From: Azohydromonas aeria
GTDB lineage: Bacteria > Pseudomonadota > Gammaproteobacteria > Burkholderiales > Burkholderiaceae_C
DNA length: 64,000 nt
Reading direction: 5' to 3'
Assembly (NCBI RefSeq): GCF_009760915.1
Contig: NZ_VIDQ01000022.1
Coordinates: 1-64,000 of the forward strand
Shown here: piece after piece, positions 29,369-38,454 of the stretch
Layout: every line of letters starts with the position of its first letter
How positions within the stretch are numbered: the first letter of the stretch is position 1
Made by a program: the position numbers and the translations under genes
Notes under the pieces: generated by a model
What the model saw: only the letters and a program-made list of their open reading frames with translations
Told to the model about the DNA's origin: nothing
Databases searched by the model: none

Positions 29369-30588
29369 TGAACCGCCGCCACTGGCTGCAATCCGCCGCC
29401 GGCAGCGCCGCGCTGCTGGGCCTGGCCGGCTGCGCCGGCACGCCTGCTTCACCCTCCGGCGCCACGGCCGCCGCCATGCCCAGCATGGGCACGGGCGACC
29501 TGGGCGTGGTGGTCGAGCGCGCAACCGGCAAGCTGGCCATCGTCAACACCAGCCGGCCGCGCGTGCTGGCCGAGGTCGGGGGCCTGGGCGACCTGTCGCA
29601 TGCCTCGGTGGTGTTCTCGCGCGACGCCGCCAGCGCCTTCGTCTTCGGCCGCGACGGCGCCATGAGCCGCGTGGACCTGCTGCAGATGAAGCTCACCGGG
29701 CGCGTGATGCAGGCCGGCAACTCCATCGGCGGCGCCATCTCGCAGGACGGGCGCCTGGTGGCCGCGCAGAACTACCAGCCCGGCGGCATCAAGGTGTTCG
29801 ACACGCGCACGCTGGAGCCCGTCGCCGACATCCCCGCCGTGGGTGCCGACGGCCGCGCCTCGCGCGTGGTCGGCCTGGCCGACCTGCCGGGCAACCGCTT
29901 CATCTACGCGCTCTTCGACGCGGGCGAGATCTGGATTGCCGACCTGTCCGAGCCCCGGTCGCCCAGGGTCACCAGGTTCCGCGACATCGGGAAGCAGCCC
30001 TACGACGCGCTGGTCACGCCCAACGGCCGGCACTACATCGCGGGCCTGTTCGGCGAGGACGGCCTGGCGCTGATCGACCTGTGGGACGAGCAGCCGCAGG
30101 CGCGCCGCATCCTGGCCGGCTACGGCCGCGGCGAGGCGCCGCTGCCGGTGTTCAAGATGCCGCACCTGCGCGGCTGGGCCGTGGCCGGGCGCCATGCCTG
30201 GCTGCCCGCCATCGGCCGCCACGAGGTGCTGGTGGTGGACACCGAAACCTGGGCCGAGGTCGCCCGCATCCCGGTGGCCGGGCAGCCGGTGTTCGTGATG
30301 GCGCGCCCGGACGGGCGCCAGGTGTGGGTCAACTTCGCCGTGCCCGACTACCACCGCGTGCAGGTCATCGACACGCCCTCGCGCCGCGTGGTGCGCACGC
30401 TGGAGCCCGGGGCCGCGGTGCTGCACCTGGAGTTCACGCCGCGCGGCGAGGCGGTGTGGATCAGCTCGCGCGACGCGAACCGCGTCTCCGTGATCGCCAC
30501 CGACGGCTTCGACACGCTGGCGCAGCTGCCGCTGGAGGCGCCCAGCGGCATCTTCTTCACCAGCCGCGCCGCGAGGGTGGGGCTGTGA
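29365..30588 (+). CDS. nirF: NirF, heme d1 biosynthesis protein
   Basis: The product is 407 residues with a signal ending at a lipobox-like LLGLAGCAG, so it is probably a periplasmic lipoprotein, as NirF is in some species. The rest is an eight-bladed propeller related to the d1 domain of NirS: GDLGVVVERATGKLAIVNT, DLSHASVVFSRDAASAFVFGRDG, QDGRLVAAQNYQPGGIKVFD and PDGRQVWVNFAVPDYHRVQVID. NirF acts late in heme d1 formation; evidence points to a dehydrogenation or precursor-handling step. Two ATGs (29365 and 29368) start the frame, the first overlapping the nirC stop. Confidence 0.92.
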   Translation: MMNRRHWLQSAAGSAALLGLAGCAGTPASPSGATAAAMPSMGTGDLGVVVERATGKLAIVNTSRPRVLAEVGGLGDLSHASVVFSRDAASAFVFGRDGAMSRVDLLQMKLTGRVMQAGNSIGGAISQDGRLVAAQNYQPGGIKVFDTRTLEPVADIPAVGADGRASRVVGLADLPGNRFIYALFDAGEIWIADLSEPRSPRVTRFRDIGKQPYDALVTPNGRHYIAGLFGEDGLALIDLWDEQPQARRILAGYGRGEAPLPVFKMPHLRGWAVAGRHAWLPAIGRHEVLVVDTETWAEVARIPVAGQPVFVMARPDGRQVWVNFAVPDYHRVQVIDTPSRRVVRTLEPGAAVLHLEFTPRGEAVWISSRDANRVSVIATDGFDTLAQLPLEAPSGIFFTSRAARVGL

Positions 30589-30589
30589 C

Positions 30590-31573
30590 ATGAACGACTG
30601 GCTGCGCCTGCTCAACGACTGGCAGCACGGCTTTCCGCTGCTGCCGCGCCCCTTCGACGCGCTGGGCCGCGAGCTCGGCTGCGGTGCGCACCAGGTGCTG
30701 CACCACTACCGCGCGCTGCAGGCTGAAGGAAGCCTCGGCCGCATCGGCGGCGTCTTCGCCGCCGGCGCCGGCGGCGCGGCCATGCTGTGCGCCTACGCCG
30801 CGGGCGCCGACGCGCTGGAGCACGTGGCCGCCATCGTCTCGGCCCATCCCGGCGTCAACCACAACTACGAGCGCGAGCACGGTTTCAACTTGTGGTTCGT
30901 GATCACCGGTCCCGACCGCGCCGCCATCCATGCCGCGGTCGATCAGCTCGATGTCGCCACGGGCTTGCGCGCGCTGCGCCTGCCGATGCTGCGCGCCTAC
31001 CGCATCGACCTGGGCTTCGACCTCCTCGACGCGAAGCGCCGGCGCATGGCGCTGGCGCACTCGCCGGCCGTGGCCGCGGTGGCCCAGGAGGACCGGCCGC
31101 TGGCCGCGCTGGCCGGCGAGGGCTTGCCGCTGGTCGAGTCGCCTTACACCGCGTGGGCCGACCGGCTGGGACGCAGCACCGGCGACGTGCTCGCCACGCT
31201 CAAGGGCTGGCTGGAGCAGGGCACGCTGCGCCGCTTCGGCGTGGTGGTGCGCCACCACGAGCTGGGTTTCGACCAGAACGCGATGTGCGTGTTCGACGTG
31301 GATGACGACGCGGTGGACGCCGCCGGCGCGCTGCTGGCGCGGCAGGGCGGCGTGACGCTGTGCTACCGCCGCGCGCGCGCGCCGGGCTGGCCCTACAACC
31401 TGTTCGCCATGTTCCACGGGCGCGAGCGCGAGCAGGTGCTGGCGCAACTGCAGGCCGCCACCGCGGCGGCCGCCCTGCAGGCCGTGCCGCGCGCCGTGCT
31501 CTTCAGCCGCCGCCGCTTCACCCAGCGCGGCGGGCGCTATTTCGGGATGCCGCAGGAACTCCAACATGCCTGA
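30590..31573 (+). CDS. nirDL: Siroheme decarboxylase, two-domain (NirDL-type fusion)
   Basis: The product is 327 residues and contains two copies of the AsnC/Lrp-like unit that in Pseudomonas is made as separate proteins NirD and NirL. Domain 1 (about 1-150) has GFPLLPRPFDALGRELG and VNHNYEREHGFNLWFVITG. Domain 2 (about 165-325) has GLPLVESPYTAWADRLG, RRFGVVVRHHELGFDQNAMCVFDV and CYRRARAPGWPYNLFAMFHG. The siroheme decarboxylase removes the two acetate carboxyls of siroheme to give 12,18-didecarboxysiroheme. The conserved histidines in HNYEREH and RHHELGF are candidate heme-binding or catalytic residues. Naming as DL, not GH, follows gene order and is the less certain part. Confidence 0.85.
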   Translation: MNDWLRLLNDWQHGFPLLPRPFDALGRELGCGAHQVLHHYRALQAEGSLGRIGGVFAAGAGGAAMLCAYAAGADALEHVAAIVSAHPGVNHNYEREHGFNLWFVITGPDRAAIHAAVDQLDVATGLRALRLPMLRAYRIDLGFDLLDAKRRRMALAHSPAVAAVAQEDRPLAALAGEGLPLVESPYTAWADRLGRSTGDVLATLKGWLEQGTLRRFGVVVRHHELGFDQNAMCVFDVDDDAVDAAGALLARQGGVTLCYRRARAPGWPYNLFAMFHGREREQVLAQLQAATAAAALQAVPRAVLFSRRRFTQRGGRYFGMPQELQHA

Positions 31574-32651
31574 CCAAGACACCAACCCTGGCGCCATCGC
31601 CTGCTCCGGCGACGACGGACGCGCCGCGGTCGCGCCGGCGCCGCTGCTGAGCCTGGGCGAGGCGCTGCTGATCGAGGAGCTGCACGGCGGCTTCCCGCTG
31701 GTCGAGCAGCCCTTCGCCGAGGTCGGCGCGCGGCTCGGGATGGGCGAGGCGCAGGTCATCGAGCGGCTGCACCGGCTGCTGGCGCGCGGGCTGCTCACGC
31801 GCTTCGGGCCGCTGTTCCAGATCGAGCGCGCCGGCGGGCAGTTCGTGCTGGCGGCCATGGAAGTGCCCGCAGGCGACTTCGACGCGGTGGCGCGCGTGCT
31901 GCACGCCATGCCCGAGGTCGCGCACAACTACCGGCGTGAGCACCGGCTCAACATGTGGTTCGTGGTCGCGGCCGAGACGCCCGAAGGCGCGCAGGCCGCG
32001 CTGGGCCGCATCGCCTATGCCACCGCGCTGCGGGTGTGGGCCTTTCCGAAGGAGCGCGAGTACCACGTCGAGCTGCGGCTGCCCATGCGCGGCGCGGCCG
32101 GCGCCGGGGACGTGGCCTTCCCGAAGCCGGCCCCGGCGCGGGTGCGCACCGACACGCGGCCGCTGACCCCGTTCGAGCGCGCGCTCGTGGCGGCCACGCA
32201 GACCGGGCTGCCGCTGGTCGAGCGCCCGTACGAGGCCGTGGGCGCGGCCGTCGGCGCCGACGACGCCACGGTGCGCGCGGTGATGGCCGACATGCTCGCG
32301 CGCGGGCTGATCCGGCGCATCGGCGCCGTGCCGCACCACGTCAAGCTGGGCTTCGTCGCCAACGGCATGAGCGTGTGGGACGTGGACGACGCGCGGGTCG
32401 ACGACCTGGGCGAGGCCATCGGGCAGCTGCCCGGCGTGAGCCACTGCTACCGCCGCCCGCGCCGCGAAGGCTGGCCCTACAACCTGTTCGCGATGCTGCA
32501 CGGCCGCTCGCGCGAGGCGGTGCATGCGCAGGCGCGGGTGCTCGCCGAAGTGCTGGGCCCGGCCTGCCGCGGCCACGACATCCTGTTCAGCAGCGCGGTG
32601 CTCAAGAAGACCGGGCTGCGCCTGCACCCGCGCCGCACCCAGGAGACCTGA
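31566..32651 (+). CDS. nirGH: Siroheme decarboxylase, two-domain (NirGH-type fusion)
   Basis: The product is 361 residues, overlapping the previous gene by 8 bp. After about 25 extra residues it repeats the same two-unit layout. Unit 1: GGFPLVEQPFAEVGARLGMGEAQVIERL, RFGPLFQIERAGG and VAHNYRREHRLNMWFVVA. Unit 2: TGLPLVERPYEAVGAAVG, RRIGAVPHHVKLGFVANGMSVWDV and CYRRPRREGWPYNLFAMLHG. In Pseudomonas, NirG and NirH are separate subunits needed with NirD and NirL. Having both pairs fused gives two proteins instead of four. Which fused protein carries the main decarboxylase activity cannot be told here. Confidence 0.83.
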   Translation: MPDQDTNPGAIACSGDDGRAAVAPAPLLSLGEALLIEELHGGFPLVEQPFAEVGARLGMGEAQVIERLHRLLARGLLTRFGPLFQIERAGGQFVLAAMEVPAGDFDAVARVLHAMPEVAHNYRREHRLNMWFVVAAETPEGAQAALGRIAYATALRVWAFPKEREYHVELRLPMRGAAGAGDVAFPKPAPARVRTDTRPLTPFERALVAATQTGLPLVERPYEAVGAAVGADDATVRAVMADMLARGLIRRIGAVPHHVKLGFVANGMSVWDVDDARVDDLGEAIGQLPGVSHCYRRPRREGWPYNLFAMLHGRSREAVHAQARVLAEVLGPACRGHDILFSSAVLKKTGLRLHPRRTQET

Positions 32652-32654
32652 GCC

Positions 32655-33878
32655 ATGTTCCGCATCTCCCACTACATGCACGCGCTGGCCGAGGCCGAGC
32701 GCACCGGCCACTACCCGCCGGGCACCGGCCGCAAGCCGCCCGGCCCGGTCGTGATCTGGAACCTGATCCGCCGCTGCAACCTGACCTGCAAGCACTGCTA
32801 CGCGCTCTCGGCCGACCACGACTACGCCGGCGAGCTCGACACGCAGGAAGTGTTCGCGGTGATGGACGACCTCAAGGCCTTCTGCGTGCCGGTGCTGATC
32901 CTCTCCGGCGGCGAGCCGCTGCTGCGCCCGGACATCCTGGACATCGGCCGCCGCGCCAAGGCCATGCGCTTCTACGCGGGACTGTCCACCAACGGCACGC
33001 TCATCGACGCGGGCTGGGCCGACCGCATCGCCGAGGTCGGCTTCGACTACGTGGGCATCAGCCTGGACGGCATCGGCGCGGTGCACGACCGCTTCCGCCG
33101 CCTGGAGGGCGCCTTCGACCGCAGCCTGGCCGCCGTGCGGCTGCTGCGCGACCGCGGCGTGCGCGTGGGCCTGCGCTACACCATGACGGACATGAACGCG
33201 CAGGACCTGCGCCCGCTGCTGGACCTGATGCGCGCCGAGGGCATCCCCAAGTTCTACTTCTCGCACCTGAACTACGCCGGGCGCGGCAACATCCACCGCG
33301 GCCGCGACGCGCGCTTCGACGCCACGCGCGAGGCGCTCGATGAACTGTTCGAGCGCGCCTGGGACGACGCCCGGCGCGCCGGCGGCGAGGAGTACGTCAC
33401 CGGCAACAACGACGCCGACGGCCCGTACCTGCTGATGTGGGCGCGCCGGCGCCTGCCGCAGTGGGCGCCGCAGCTGGAGCGGCAGCTGCGGCAGTGGGGC
33501 GGCAACGCCTCGGGCCTGAACGTGGCCAACATCGACAACCTCGGCCACGTGCACCCGGACACCATGTGGTGGAACCACGACCTGGGCAGCGTGCGGGAGC
33601 GGCCGTTCTCGCAGATCTGGAACGATTCATCCGACCCGCTGATGGCCGGATTGAAGCTGCAGCCGCGCGCCGTCAAGGGACGCTGCGCCGGCTGCGCCTA
33701 CCTGCCCATCTGCGGCGGCAACACCCGCGTGCGTGCGCAGCAGCTCACCGGCGACGCCTGGGCCGAGGACCCGGGCTGCTACCTCGACGACGCCGAGATC
33801 GGGCTGAGCCGGCCGGCGACGCGCGTCGGGATCACCCCCTTCCGCCACCAGCCCCGGCCGATGAAGGTGACGGCATGA
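32655..33878 (+). CDS. nirJ: Radical SAM protein NirJ
   Basis: The product is 407 residues. NirJ converts 12,18-didecarboxysiroheme during heme d1 synthesis by removing propionate groups, using radical SAM chemistry. The radical SAM cluster motif C41-x3-C45-x2-C48 is in RRCNLTCKHCYALS. LSGGEPLLRPD, YAGLSTNGTLI and FDYVGISLDGIGAVHDRFR are standard core motifs. A SPASM-like C-terminal region with further cysteines (GRCAGCAYLPICGGN and, later, DPGCYLDD) should hold a second iron-sulfur cluster. It starts 3 bp after the preceding stop and its own stop overlaps the nirN start. Confidence 0.95.
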   Translation: MFRISHYMHALAEAERTGHYPPGTGRKPPGPVVIWNLIRRCNLTCKHCYALSADHDYAGELDTQEVFAVMDDLKAFCVPVLILSGGEPLLRPDILDIGRRAKAMRFYAGLSTNGTLIDAGWADRIAEVGFDYVGISLDGIGAVHDRFRRLEGAFDRSLAAVRLLRDRGVRVGLRYTMTDMNAQDLRPLLDLMRAEGIPKFYFSHLNYAGRGNIHRGRDARFDATREALDELFERAWDDARRAGGEEYVTGNNDADGPYLLMWARRRLPQWAPQLERQLRQWGGNASGLNVANIDNLGHVHPDTMWWNHDLGSVRERPFSQIWNDSSDPLMAGLKLQPRAVKGRCAGCAYLPICGGNTRVRAQQLTGDAWAEDPGCYLDDAEIGLSRPATRVGITPFRHQPRPMKVTA

Positions 33879-35539
33879 AGCCCTGGATGCAGACCGCATG
33901 GCGCCTGGCGCTGGCCGCCGGGCTGGTGGCCATGGGCGCCGACCTGGCCCAGGGCGCGGAGCCCGCGCGCGGCGCCGAAGCCCAAGCCGCCGCGCCGCAG
34001 GCCGCCCAGGCGGCGCAGCCCGCCGCGCTCTACCGGCAGCACTGCGCCGCCTGCCACGGCGAACAACGCCTGGGCGGCATGGGCCCGGCGCTGCTGCCGC
34101 AGAGCCTGGAGCGGCTGAAACCCGCCGAGGCGCTCAAGGTCATCACCCACGGCCGGGCGGCGACGCAGATGCCGGCCTTCAAGGAACAGCTGTCCGGGGA
34201 CGAGATCCAGGCCCTGGCGCAGTGGGTGTACTCGCCCGTGTCGCCGGCGCCGGCCTGGGCTGAAGCCGACATCCGCGCCTCGCGCGTCGAGAACGCCGCG
34301 GCGAAGGACTTGCCGCACGAGCCGGCCTGGAAGGCCGACCCCATGAACCTGTTCGTGGTGGTGGAAGGCGGCGACCACCACGTCTCGCTGCTCGACGGCA
34401 ACCGTTTCGAGGTCATCCACCGCTTCGCCTCGCGCTTCGCGCTGCACGGCGGCCCGAAGTTCAGCCCGGACGGGCGCTTCGTCTACTTCGGCTCGCGCGA
34501 CGGCTGGATCACCAAGTACGACCTGTGGAACCTGAAGGTGGTGGCCGAGGTGAGGGCGGGGCTGAACATGCGCAACGTGGCCGTGAGCGGCGACGGCCAG
34601 TGGGTGATGGCGGCCAACTACCTGCCGCACACGCTGGCGCTGTTCGATGCGGACCTGAACCTGGTAAGGAGCTACGCCGCCGCCACGCTCGACGGCAAGG
34701 CCGGCTCGCGCGTGTCGGCGGTGTACGACGCGGCGCCGCGCAGGAGCTTCGTGGTCGCGCTCAAGGACATCCCGGAACTCTGGGAGATCAGCTACGACCC
34801 CGAGGCGGAACCCATCTTCGACGGCTACGTGCACGACTACAAGATGGGTGAGGGCATCGCCAAGGCCGGTACCTTCGGCATCCGCCGCACGCGGCTGGAC
34901 GAGCCGCTGGACGACTTCTTCTTCGACCAGAGCTACCGCCACGCGCTGGGCGCGACGCGGCCCAAGACAGCGGCGCCCGGCGACGCGCAGGCCGCGACCG
35001 CCCCGCTGCCCACGGCGCAGGTGGTCAACCTGGACATCCGCAAGAAGATCGCCGACCTGCCCATCGCCGGCATGCCGCACCTGGGCTCGGGCATCACCTT
35101 CGCCTGGGAAGGCACCACCGTGCTGGCCAGCCCGAACCTGCAGGGCGGCGCCATCGACGTGATCGACATGAAGACGTGGCAGCCGCTGCGCAGCGTGCCC
35201 ACGCCGGGCCCGGGCTTCTTCATGCGCAGCCACGAGGCCACGCCCTACGCCTGGACCGACTCGATGATGAGCCCGGGCGCCCGGGACACGCTCACGCTCA
35301 TCGACAAGCGCACGCTGCAGGTGGCGGCACAGATCCGCGAGCCCGGGCGCACGCTGGCCCACACCGAGTTCACCCGGGACGGCCGCCACGCGCTGGTGAG
35401 CGTGTGGGAGATGGACGGCGCGCTCATCGTGTTCGATGCGAAGACGCTCCAGGAGGTCAAGCGCCTGCCCATGAGCAAGCCGGTGGGCAAGTACAACGTC
35501 TGGAACAAGATCACCCGTTCCGAGGGCACCTCGCATTGA
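33875..35539 (+). CDS. nirN: NirN, heme d1-binding c-type cytochrome
   Basis: The product is 554 residues with a signal peptide. An N-terminal cytochrome c domain (C57-x-x-C60-H61 in QHCAACHGEQRLGGMGPAL) is followed by a d1-type propeller homologous to NirS: MNLFVVVEGGDHHVSLLDGNRFEVIHRFASRFALHGGPKFSPDGRFVYFGSRDG and KYNVWNKITRSEGTSH at the end. NirN catalyses the last step of heme d1 synthesis, introducing a double bond in a propionate side chain of dihydro-heme d1, and helps pass the cofactor to NirS. It is the final gene of the operon. Its ATG overlaps the nirJ stop (ATGA). Confidence 0.93.
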   Translation: MKPWMQTAWRLALAAGLVAMGADLAQGAEPARGAEAQAAAPQAAQAAQPAALYRQHCAACHGEQRLGGMGPALLPQSLERLKPAEALKVITHGRAATQMPAFKEQLSGDEIQALAQWVYSPVSPAPAWAEADIRASRVENAAAKDLPHEPAWKADPMNLFVVVEGGDHHVSLLDGNRFEVIHRFASRFALHGGPKFSPDGRFVYFGSRDGWITKYDLWNLKVVAEVRAGLNMRNVAVSGDGQWVMAANYLPHTLALFDADLNLVRSYAAATLDGKAGSRVSAVYDAAPRRSFVVALKDIPELWEISYDPEAEPIFDGYVHDYKMGEGIAKAGTFGIRRTRLDEPLDDFFFDQSYRHALGATRPKTAAPGDAQAATAPLPTAQVVNLDIRKKIADLPIAGMPHLGSGITFAWEGTTVLASPNLQGGAIDVIDMKTWQPLRSVPTPGPGFFMRSHEATPYAWTDSMMSPGARDTLTLIDKRTLQVAAQIREPGRTLAHTEFTRDGRHALVSVWEMDGALIVFDAKTLQEVKRLPMSKPVGKYNVWNKITRSEGTSH

Positions 35540-36228
35540 AGGGACGAACCGGCCGCTTTGCCCGCCTTGCCCGCCTTGCCCGCTTGAAAAGGCGCCTTTC
35601 GTCCCGCATGTCGGACCTGCGGCCCGTGGCGACCACCCGCGAGAGACCTTGCCGGGAGCTTGCGGTGCCGGGGGTGGTACATTGGAGCCCTGGCATTTGC
35701 AGCCACCGGTCTTTTAGCGATGGCCGGTGATCAGCGGCAGGTGCCCGGATCACGAGTTGATCTCCCTCCTTTTCCAGGGCTGCTGATTGCTACGGCGATC
35801 TCGACGTTCTGGTTGCACCCGGCTCGCAGCGAATACCCCTGCAGCCCCGCGCCCGGACCGAGTTCATCCGCCGCCTGCGTGCACCTCGCACGCGGTTTTC
35901 AGTCAGCCCCGGCACGGCCCCGTGAAAGTCCGTGCCCAAGAAAGTTACCCATCGAATCTTCCATTCAGGTAGGCAAATACCTTGTCTCACCGCTGACCCG
36001 GCCCGTCGGCCCGGGTCGCTTTGCCGCCTCCGTCTCGATCCGCAGCGGTCGGGGCAGCGGCACCCACGACCGAGTCATGCGCTTCGTCCCGGAGTTCGCC
36101 TCCGCGCGCGAAGCGCTGCATTACGCCACCACGCAGGGACTGGAATGGATCGGCAGCGCCGCTGCCGGCCCGCAGCCGCCGCATGGCGCGCGCATCACCA
36201 CGTCCTTCACAAACACAGGAGAAACCTC
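35540..36228 (+). other. Long non-coding stretch before infA
   Basis: About 690 bp between nirN and infA. No recognisable protein is encoded, although a frame from ATG 36077 to 36247 is open and overlaps the infA start. The first part has a triple repeat of TTGCCCGCC (35558-35585). A promoter with an extended -10, TGGTACATT, is at 35675-35683, which would give infA a leader of about 540 nt. Long leaders are common for cold-shock genes such as csp, so this may be a regulated leader. Confidence 0.45.
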
Positions 36229-36495
36229 ATGGCCAAGGAAGAACTGATCGAGATGAATGGCGTGGTCGGCGAAGTGCTGCCCGACTCGCGCTACCGCGTG
36301 ACGCTGGAGAACGGGCATGAGCTCGTCGCCTACGCCGCCGGCCGCATGAAGAAGCACCACATCCGCATCCTGGCGGGCGACAACGTCTCGCTGGAGCTCT
36401 CGCCCTACGACCTGAGCAAGGGCCGCATCACGTTCCGCCACCTGGAGCGCCGCGGCCCGCCGCCGTCGCCCTCGGCGCAACAGCGCCGCCGCTGA
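36229..36495 (+). CDS. infA: Translation initiation factor IF-1 (second-copy type)
   Basis: The product is 88 residues. The S1/OB fold of IF-1 is complete: [70 protein letters not shown]. It binds the ribosomal A site with IF-2 and IF-3. Standard IF-1 is 72 residues; this one has a 16-residue Arg/Pro/Ser tail ([15 protein letters not shown]). Burkholderiales usually have another infA in the ribosomal protein region, so this is probably a second copy. The start has a good AGGAG site. The adjacent csp gene 74 bp downstream suggests cold or stress control. Confidence 0.93.
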   Translation: MAKEELIEMNGVVGEVLPDSRYRVTLENGHELVAYAAGRMKKHHIRILAGDNVSLELSPYDLSKGRITFRHLERRGPPPSPSAQQRRR

Positions 36496-36569
36496 GGCCT
36501 GAAGGCCTTCAGCGCGCACGCACCCAACACCTCTGTTTTTTCCCCACTGTCTTAGCAAGGAGACACCCC

Positions 36570-36779
36570 ATGACGACGCAAACCGGAACCGTGAAGTGGT
36601 TCAACGAGAGCAAGGGCTTCGGCTTCATCACCCCTGACGACGGCGGCAAGGACCTGTTCGCCCACTTCAAGGAAATCCAGGGCAAGGGCTTCAAGACCCT
36701 GAACGAGAACCAGCGCGTCGAGTTCGAAGTCACGCAAGGCCAGAAGGGCCCGCAGGCTTCCAACATCCGCTCGCTGTAA
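36570..36779 (+). CDS. cspA: Cold-shock family RNA chaperone (CspA-like)
   Basis: The product is 69 residues, the standard length. It has both RNP motifs: KGFGFI (RNP1) and LFAHF (RNP2), in [32 protein letters not shown]. These proteins bind single-stranded nucleic acid and melt RNA structure. An AAGGAG site is 9 bp before the start. It follows infA in the same direction, a common pairing of translation factor and RNA chaperone. Whether it is cold-induced or constitutive cannot be read. Confidence 0.95.
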   Translation: MTTQTGTVKWFNESKGFGFITPDDGGKDLFAHFKEIQGKGFKTLNENQRVEFEVTQGQKGPQASNIRSL

Positions 36780-36825
36780 TGGCCTGGGGCGTTCTCAACG
36801 CCCTTCCAGACCGGGGCACCACGCC

Positions 36826-37593
36826 GTGCACCTGAGTCCTTCGACGCCGGCGGAGTCCGTGCTGCTGTCCGCGGCACGCATCTCCACCTTCGACGGCCAG
36901 CGGCCGTTGACCGGCGCCAGCGGCTTCTTCTTCGAGCGCGACGGCCGGCTGTTCCTGGTGACGAGCCGGCACGTGGTCATCGACGAGGCCAGCCAGCACT
37001 TTCCCGACCGCATCGAGATCGAGCTGCACACCGACGCGGTCAACCTGACCCGCTCCATCGGCCTGTCCATGCTGCTGTACCGCGAGGGCAGGAGCGTGTG
37101 GCGCGACGGCCAGGACGGCGGCGGCGAGATCGACGTCGCGGTCATCGAGATCGAGCGCGGCGCGCTGCCCACGGGCTGCGTGCTGCGGGCCTACACGCCG
37201 GCGCATCTGCCGGCCCATGATTCACCCATCGAAGTCGGCGCCGCGCTGCTGGTCGTCGGCTTCCCGCTGGGCTTTCACGACGCGCTGCACCACCTGCCGG
37301 TGGTGCGCCAGGCCGTCATCGCCTCGTCCTACGGCATCCGCTTCCAGGGCAAGGGCTTCTTTCTCACCGACGCGCGCACGCACCGCGGCACCAGCGGCGC
37401 GCCGGTGCTCATGCGCGACACCACGCCGGCAGCGGTGAACGACCCGCTGCCGTGGAAGCTGCTGGGCGTGCATTCCTCGCGCATGGACATGGCCAGCCGC
37501 GACCTGGTGCTCGACGAGGCCCTGGGCCTGAACTGCGCCTGGTACGCCGACATCCTCATGACGCTCACCGGGCCGCGCACGAGCGCCCCGTGA
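36826..37593 (+). CDS. Trypsin-like serine peptidase family protein
   Basis: The product is 255 residues. The catalytic triad of a trypsin-like fold is visible: H49 in LVTSRHVV, D103 in GEIDVAVIEIE and S190 in HRGTSGAPVL. There is no signal peptide, so it appears cytoplasmic. The first strand block is SGFFFERDGRLFLVTSRHVV. It begins with GTG at 36826; no better start was seen. Similar short proteins are annotated as peptidases with unknown targets, and no PDZ domain is present, unlike DegP/HtrA. It is 46 bp after csp and could be cotranscribed with it. Confidence 0.75.
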   Translation: MHLSPSTPAESVLLSAARISTFDGQRPLTGASGFFFERDGRLFLVTSRHVVIDEASQHFPDRIEIELHTDAVNLTRSIGLSMLLYREGRSVWRDGQDGGGEIDVAVIEIERGALPTGCVLRAYTPAHLPAHDSPIEVGAALLVVGFPLGFHDALHHLPVVRQAVIASSYGIRFQGKGFFLTDARTHRGTSGAPVLMRDTTPAAVNDPLPWKLLGVHSSRMDMASRDLVLDEALGLNCAWYADILMTLTGPRTSAP

Positions 37594-37611
37594 TGCGCCG
37601 AGGCCCGCGCC

Positions 37612-38304
37612 TCACTGCATCGGGTGCCGCGCCAGCCGCTGCGCGTCCAGGATGCGGATGTCGCGCTTGTCCACCTCGATCAACCCCGCCGCTTCCAGCT
37701 CGCCCAGCACGCGCGAGAAGTATTCCGGCGTGATCGACAGCCGCGAGGCGATGGTGGCCTTGCTCACCGGCAGCGACACGGTCGAAACCCCCTCGCCGCC
37801 GTCGCCCGACTGCTCGCGCAGCAGGTAGCCGATGACGCGCTGCAGCCCGCTGTGCAGCGCGTAGGACTCCACGTCGTGGATCAGCCCGTGCAGCCGCCGC
37901 GACATGCCCGCGAGCATGCGCAGCGCGAAGCGCGGCTCGCGCGCGATCTCGCCGAACATCGTTTCCTTGCGCACGCCCAGCAGCAGCGAGTCCGTCACCG
38001 CCGAGGCGTTGATCACGCAGGGCTTGTCGGTGAAGACCAGCGCCTCGCCGAAGCTGTTGCCCGGGCCGACCAGCTCGACCACCTTCTCCTGCCCCGCGGG
38101 CGAGATGGCATGCAGCTTCACCTGGCCCGTCACCACCACGTGGAAGGCCTCGCAGGGCTCGCCCGTGCGGTACACGGCCTCGCCGCGACCGTAGCGCTGC
38201 AGCACGCAGCCCTGGGCCAGGCGCTGCAGCTCGGCCGGCTGCAGCGCGTTGAACAACGGCAGCACCGACAGGTAGCGGGGGGTGTCGAACTGGCGCAGGT
38301 CCAT
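37612..38304 (-). CDS. dnr: Crp/Fnr-family regulator, Dnr-like (NO/anoxia sensor)
   Basis: The product is 230 residues. The N-terminal cyclic-nucleotide-binding-like beta-roll (RGEAVYRTGEPCEAFHVVVTGQVKL, GPGNSFGEALVFTDKPC) is followed by the dimer helix and a C-terminal winged helix: VSKATIASRLSITPEYFSRVLGELE. It lacks the N-terminal cysteine cluster of FNR, so it belongs with the Dnr/NnrR types, which in Pseudomonas use heme to sense NO. Its gene follows norD on the same strand and has its own upstream TTGATGCGCATCAA box with a well-placed -10, suggesting autoregulation or control by another FNR. It is the likely activator of the nir and nor genes here. Confidence 0.87.
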   Translation of the reverse strand: MDLRQFDTPRYLSVLPLFNALQPAELQRLAQGCVLQRYGRGEAVYRTGEPCEAFHVVVTGQVKLHAISPAGQEKVVELVGPGNSFGEALVFTDKPCVINASAVTDSLLLGVRKETMFGEIAREPRFALRMLAGMSRRLHGLIHDVESYALHSGLQRVIGYLLREQSGDGGEGVSTVSLPVSKATIASRLSITPEYFSRVLGELEAAGLIEVDKRDIRILDAQRLARHPMQ

Positions 38305-38351
38305 GGCGTGGGTACTTCCGGGGTCGAGGACGCAACATTCTGAAAACCGGC

Positions 38352-38378
38352 CCCATCCTGGTGCTTGATGCGCATCAA
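38352..38378 (-). promoter_or_regulatory. FNR/Dnr box with -10 element before dnr
   Basis: TTGATGCGCATCAA (38365-38378) is a perfect FNR consensus palindrome. On the minus strand, CAGAAT follows 22 nt after the box at 38342-38337, the class II distance, and matches 4 of 6 positions of the -10 consensus. The dnr start is at 38304. Confidence 0.75.
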
Positions 38379-38454
38379 GCCGGCACCGCCGCGCCCCGGG
38401 CCGGGGTGGCACGGCGTGACATATGCACGCCGCCGCGGTGCCTCTCCAGGGAAC

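Noticed and set aside
35660..36247. A 195-codon frame upstream of infA
   Set aside because: It overlaps the infA start, and its translation has no domain. The segment is more likely the promoter and leader of infA.
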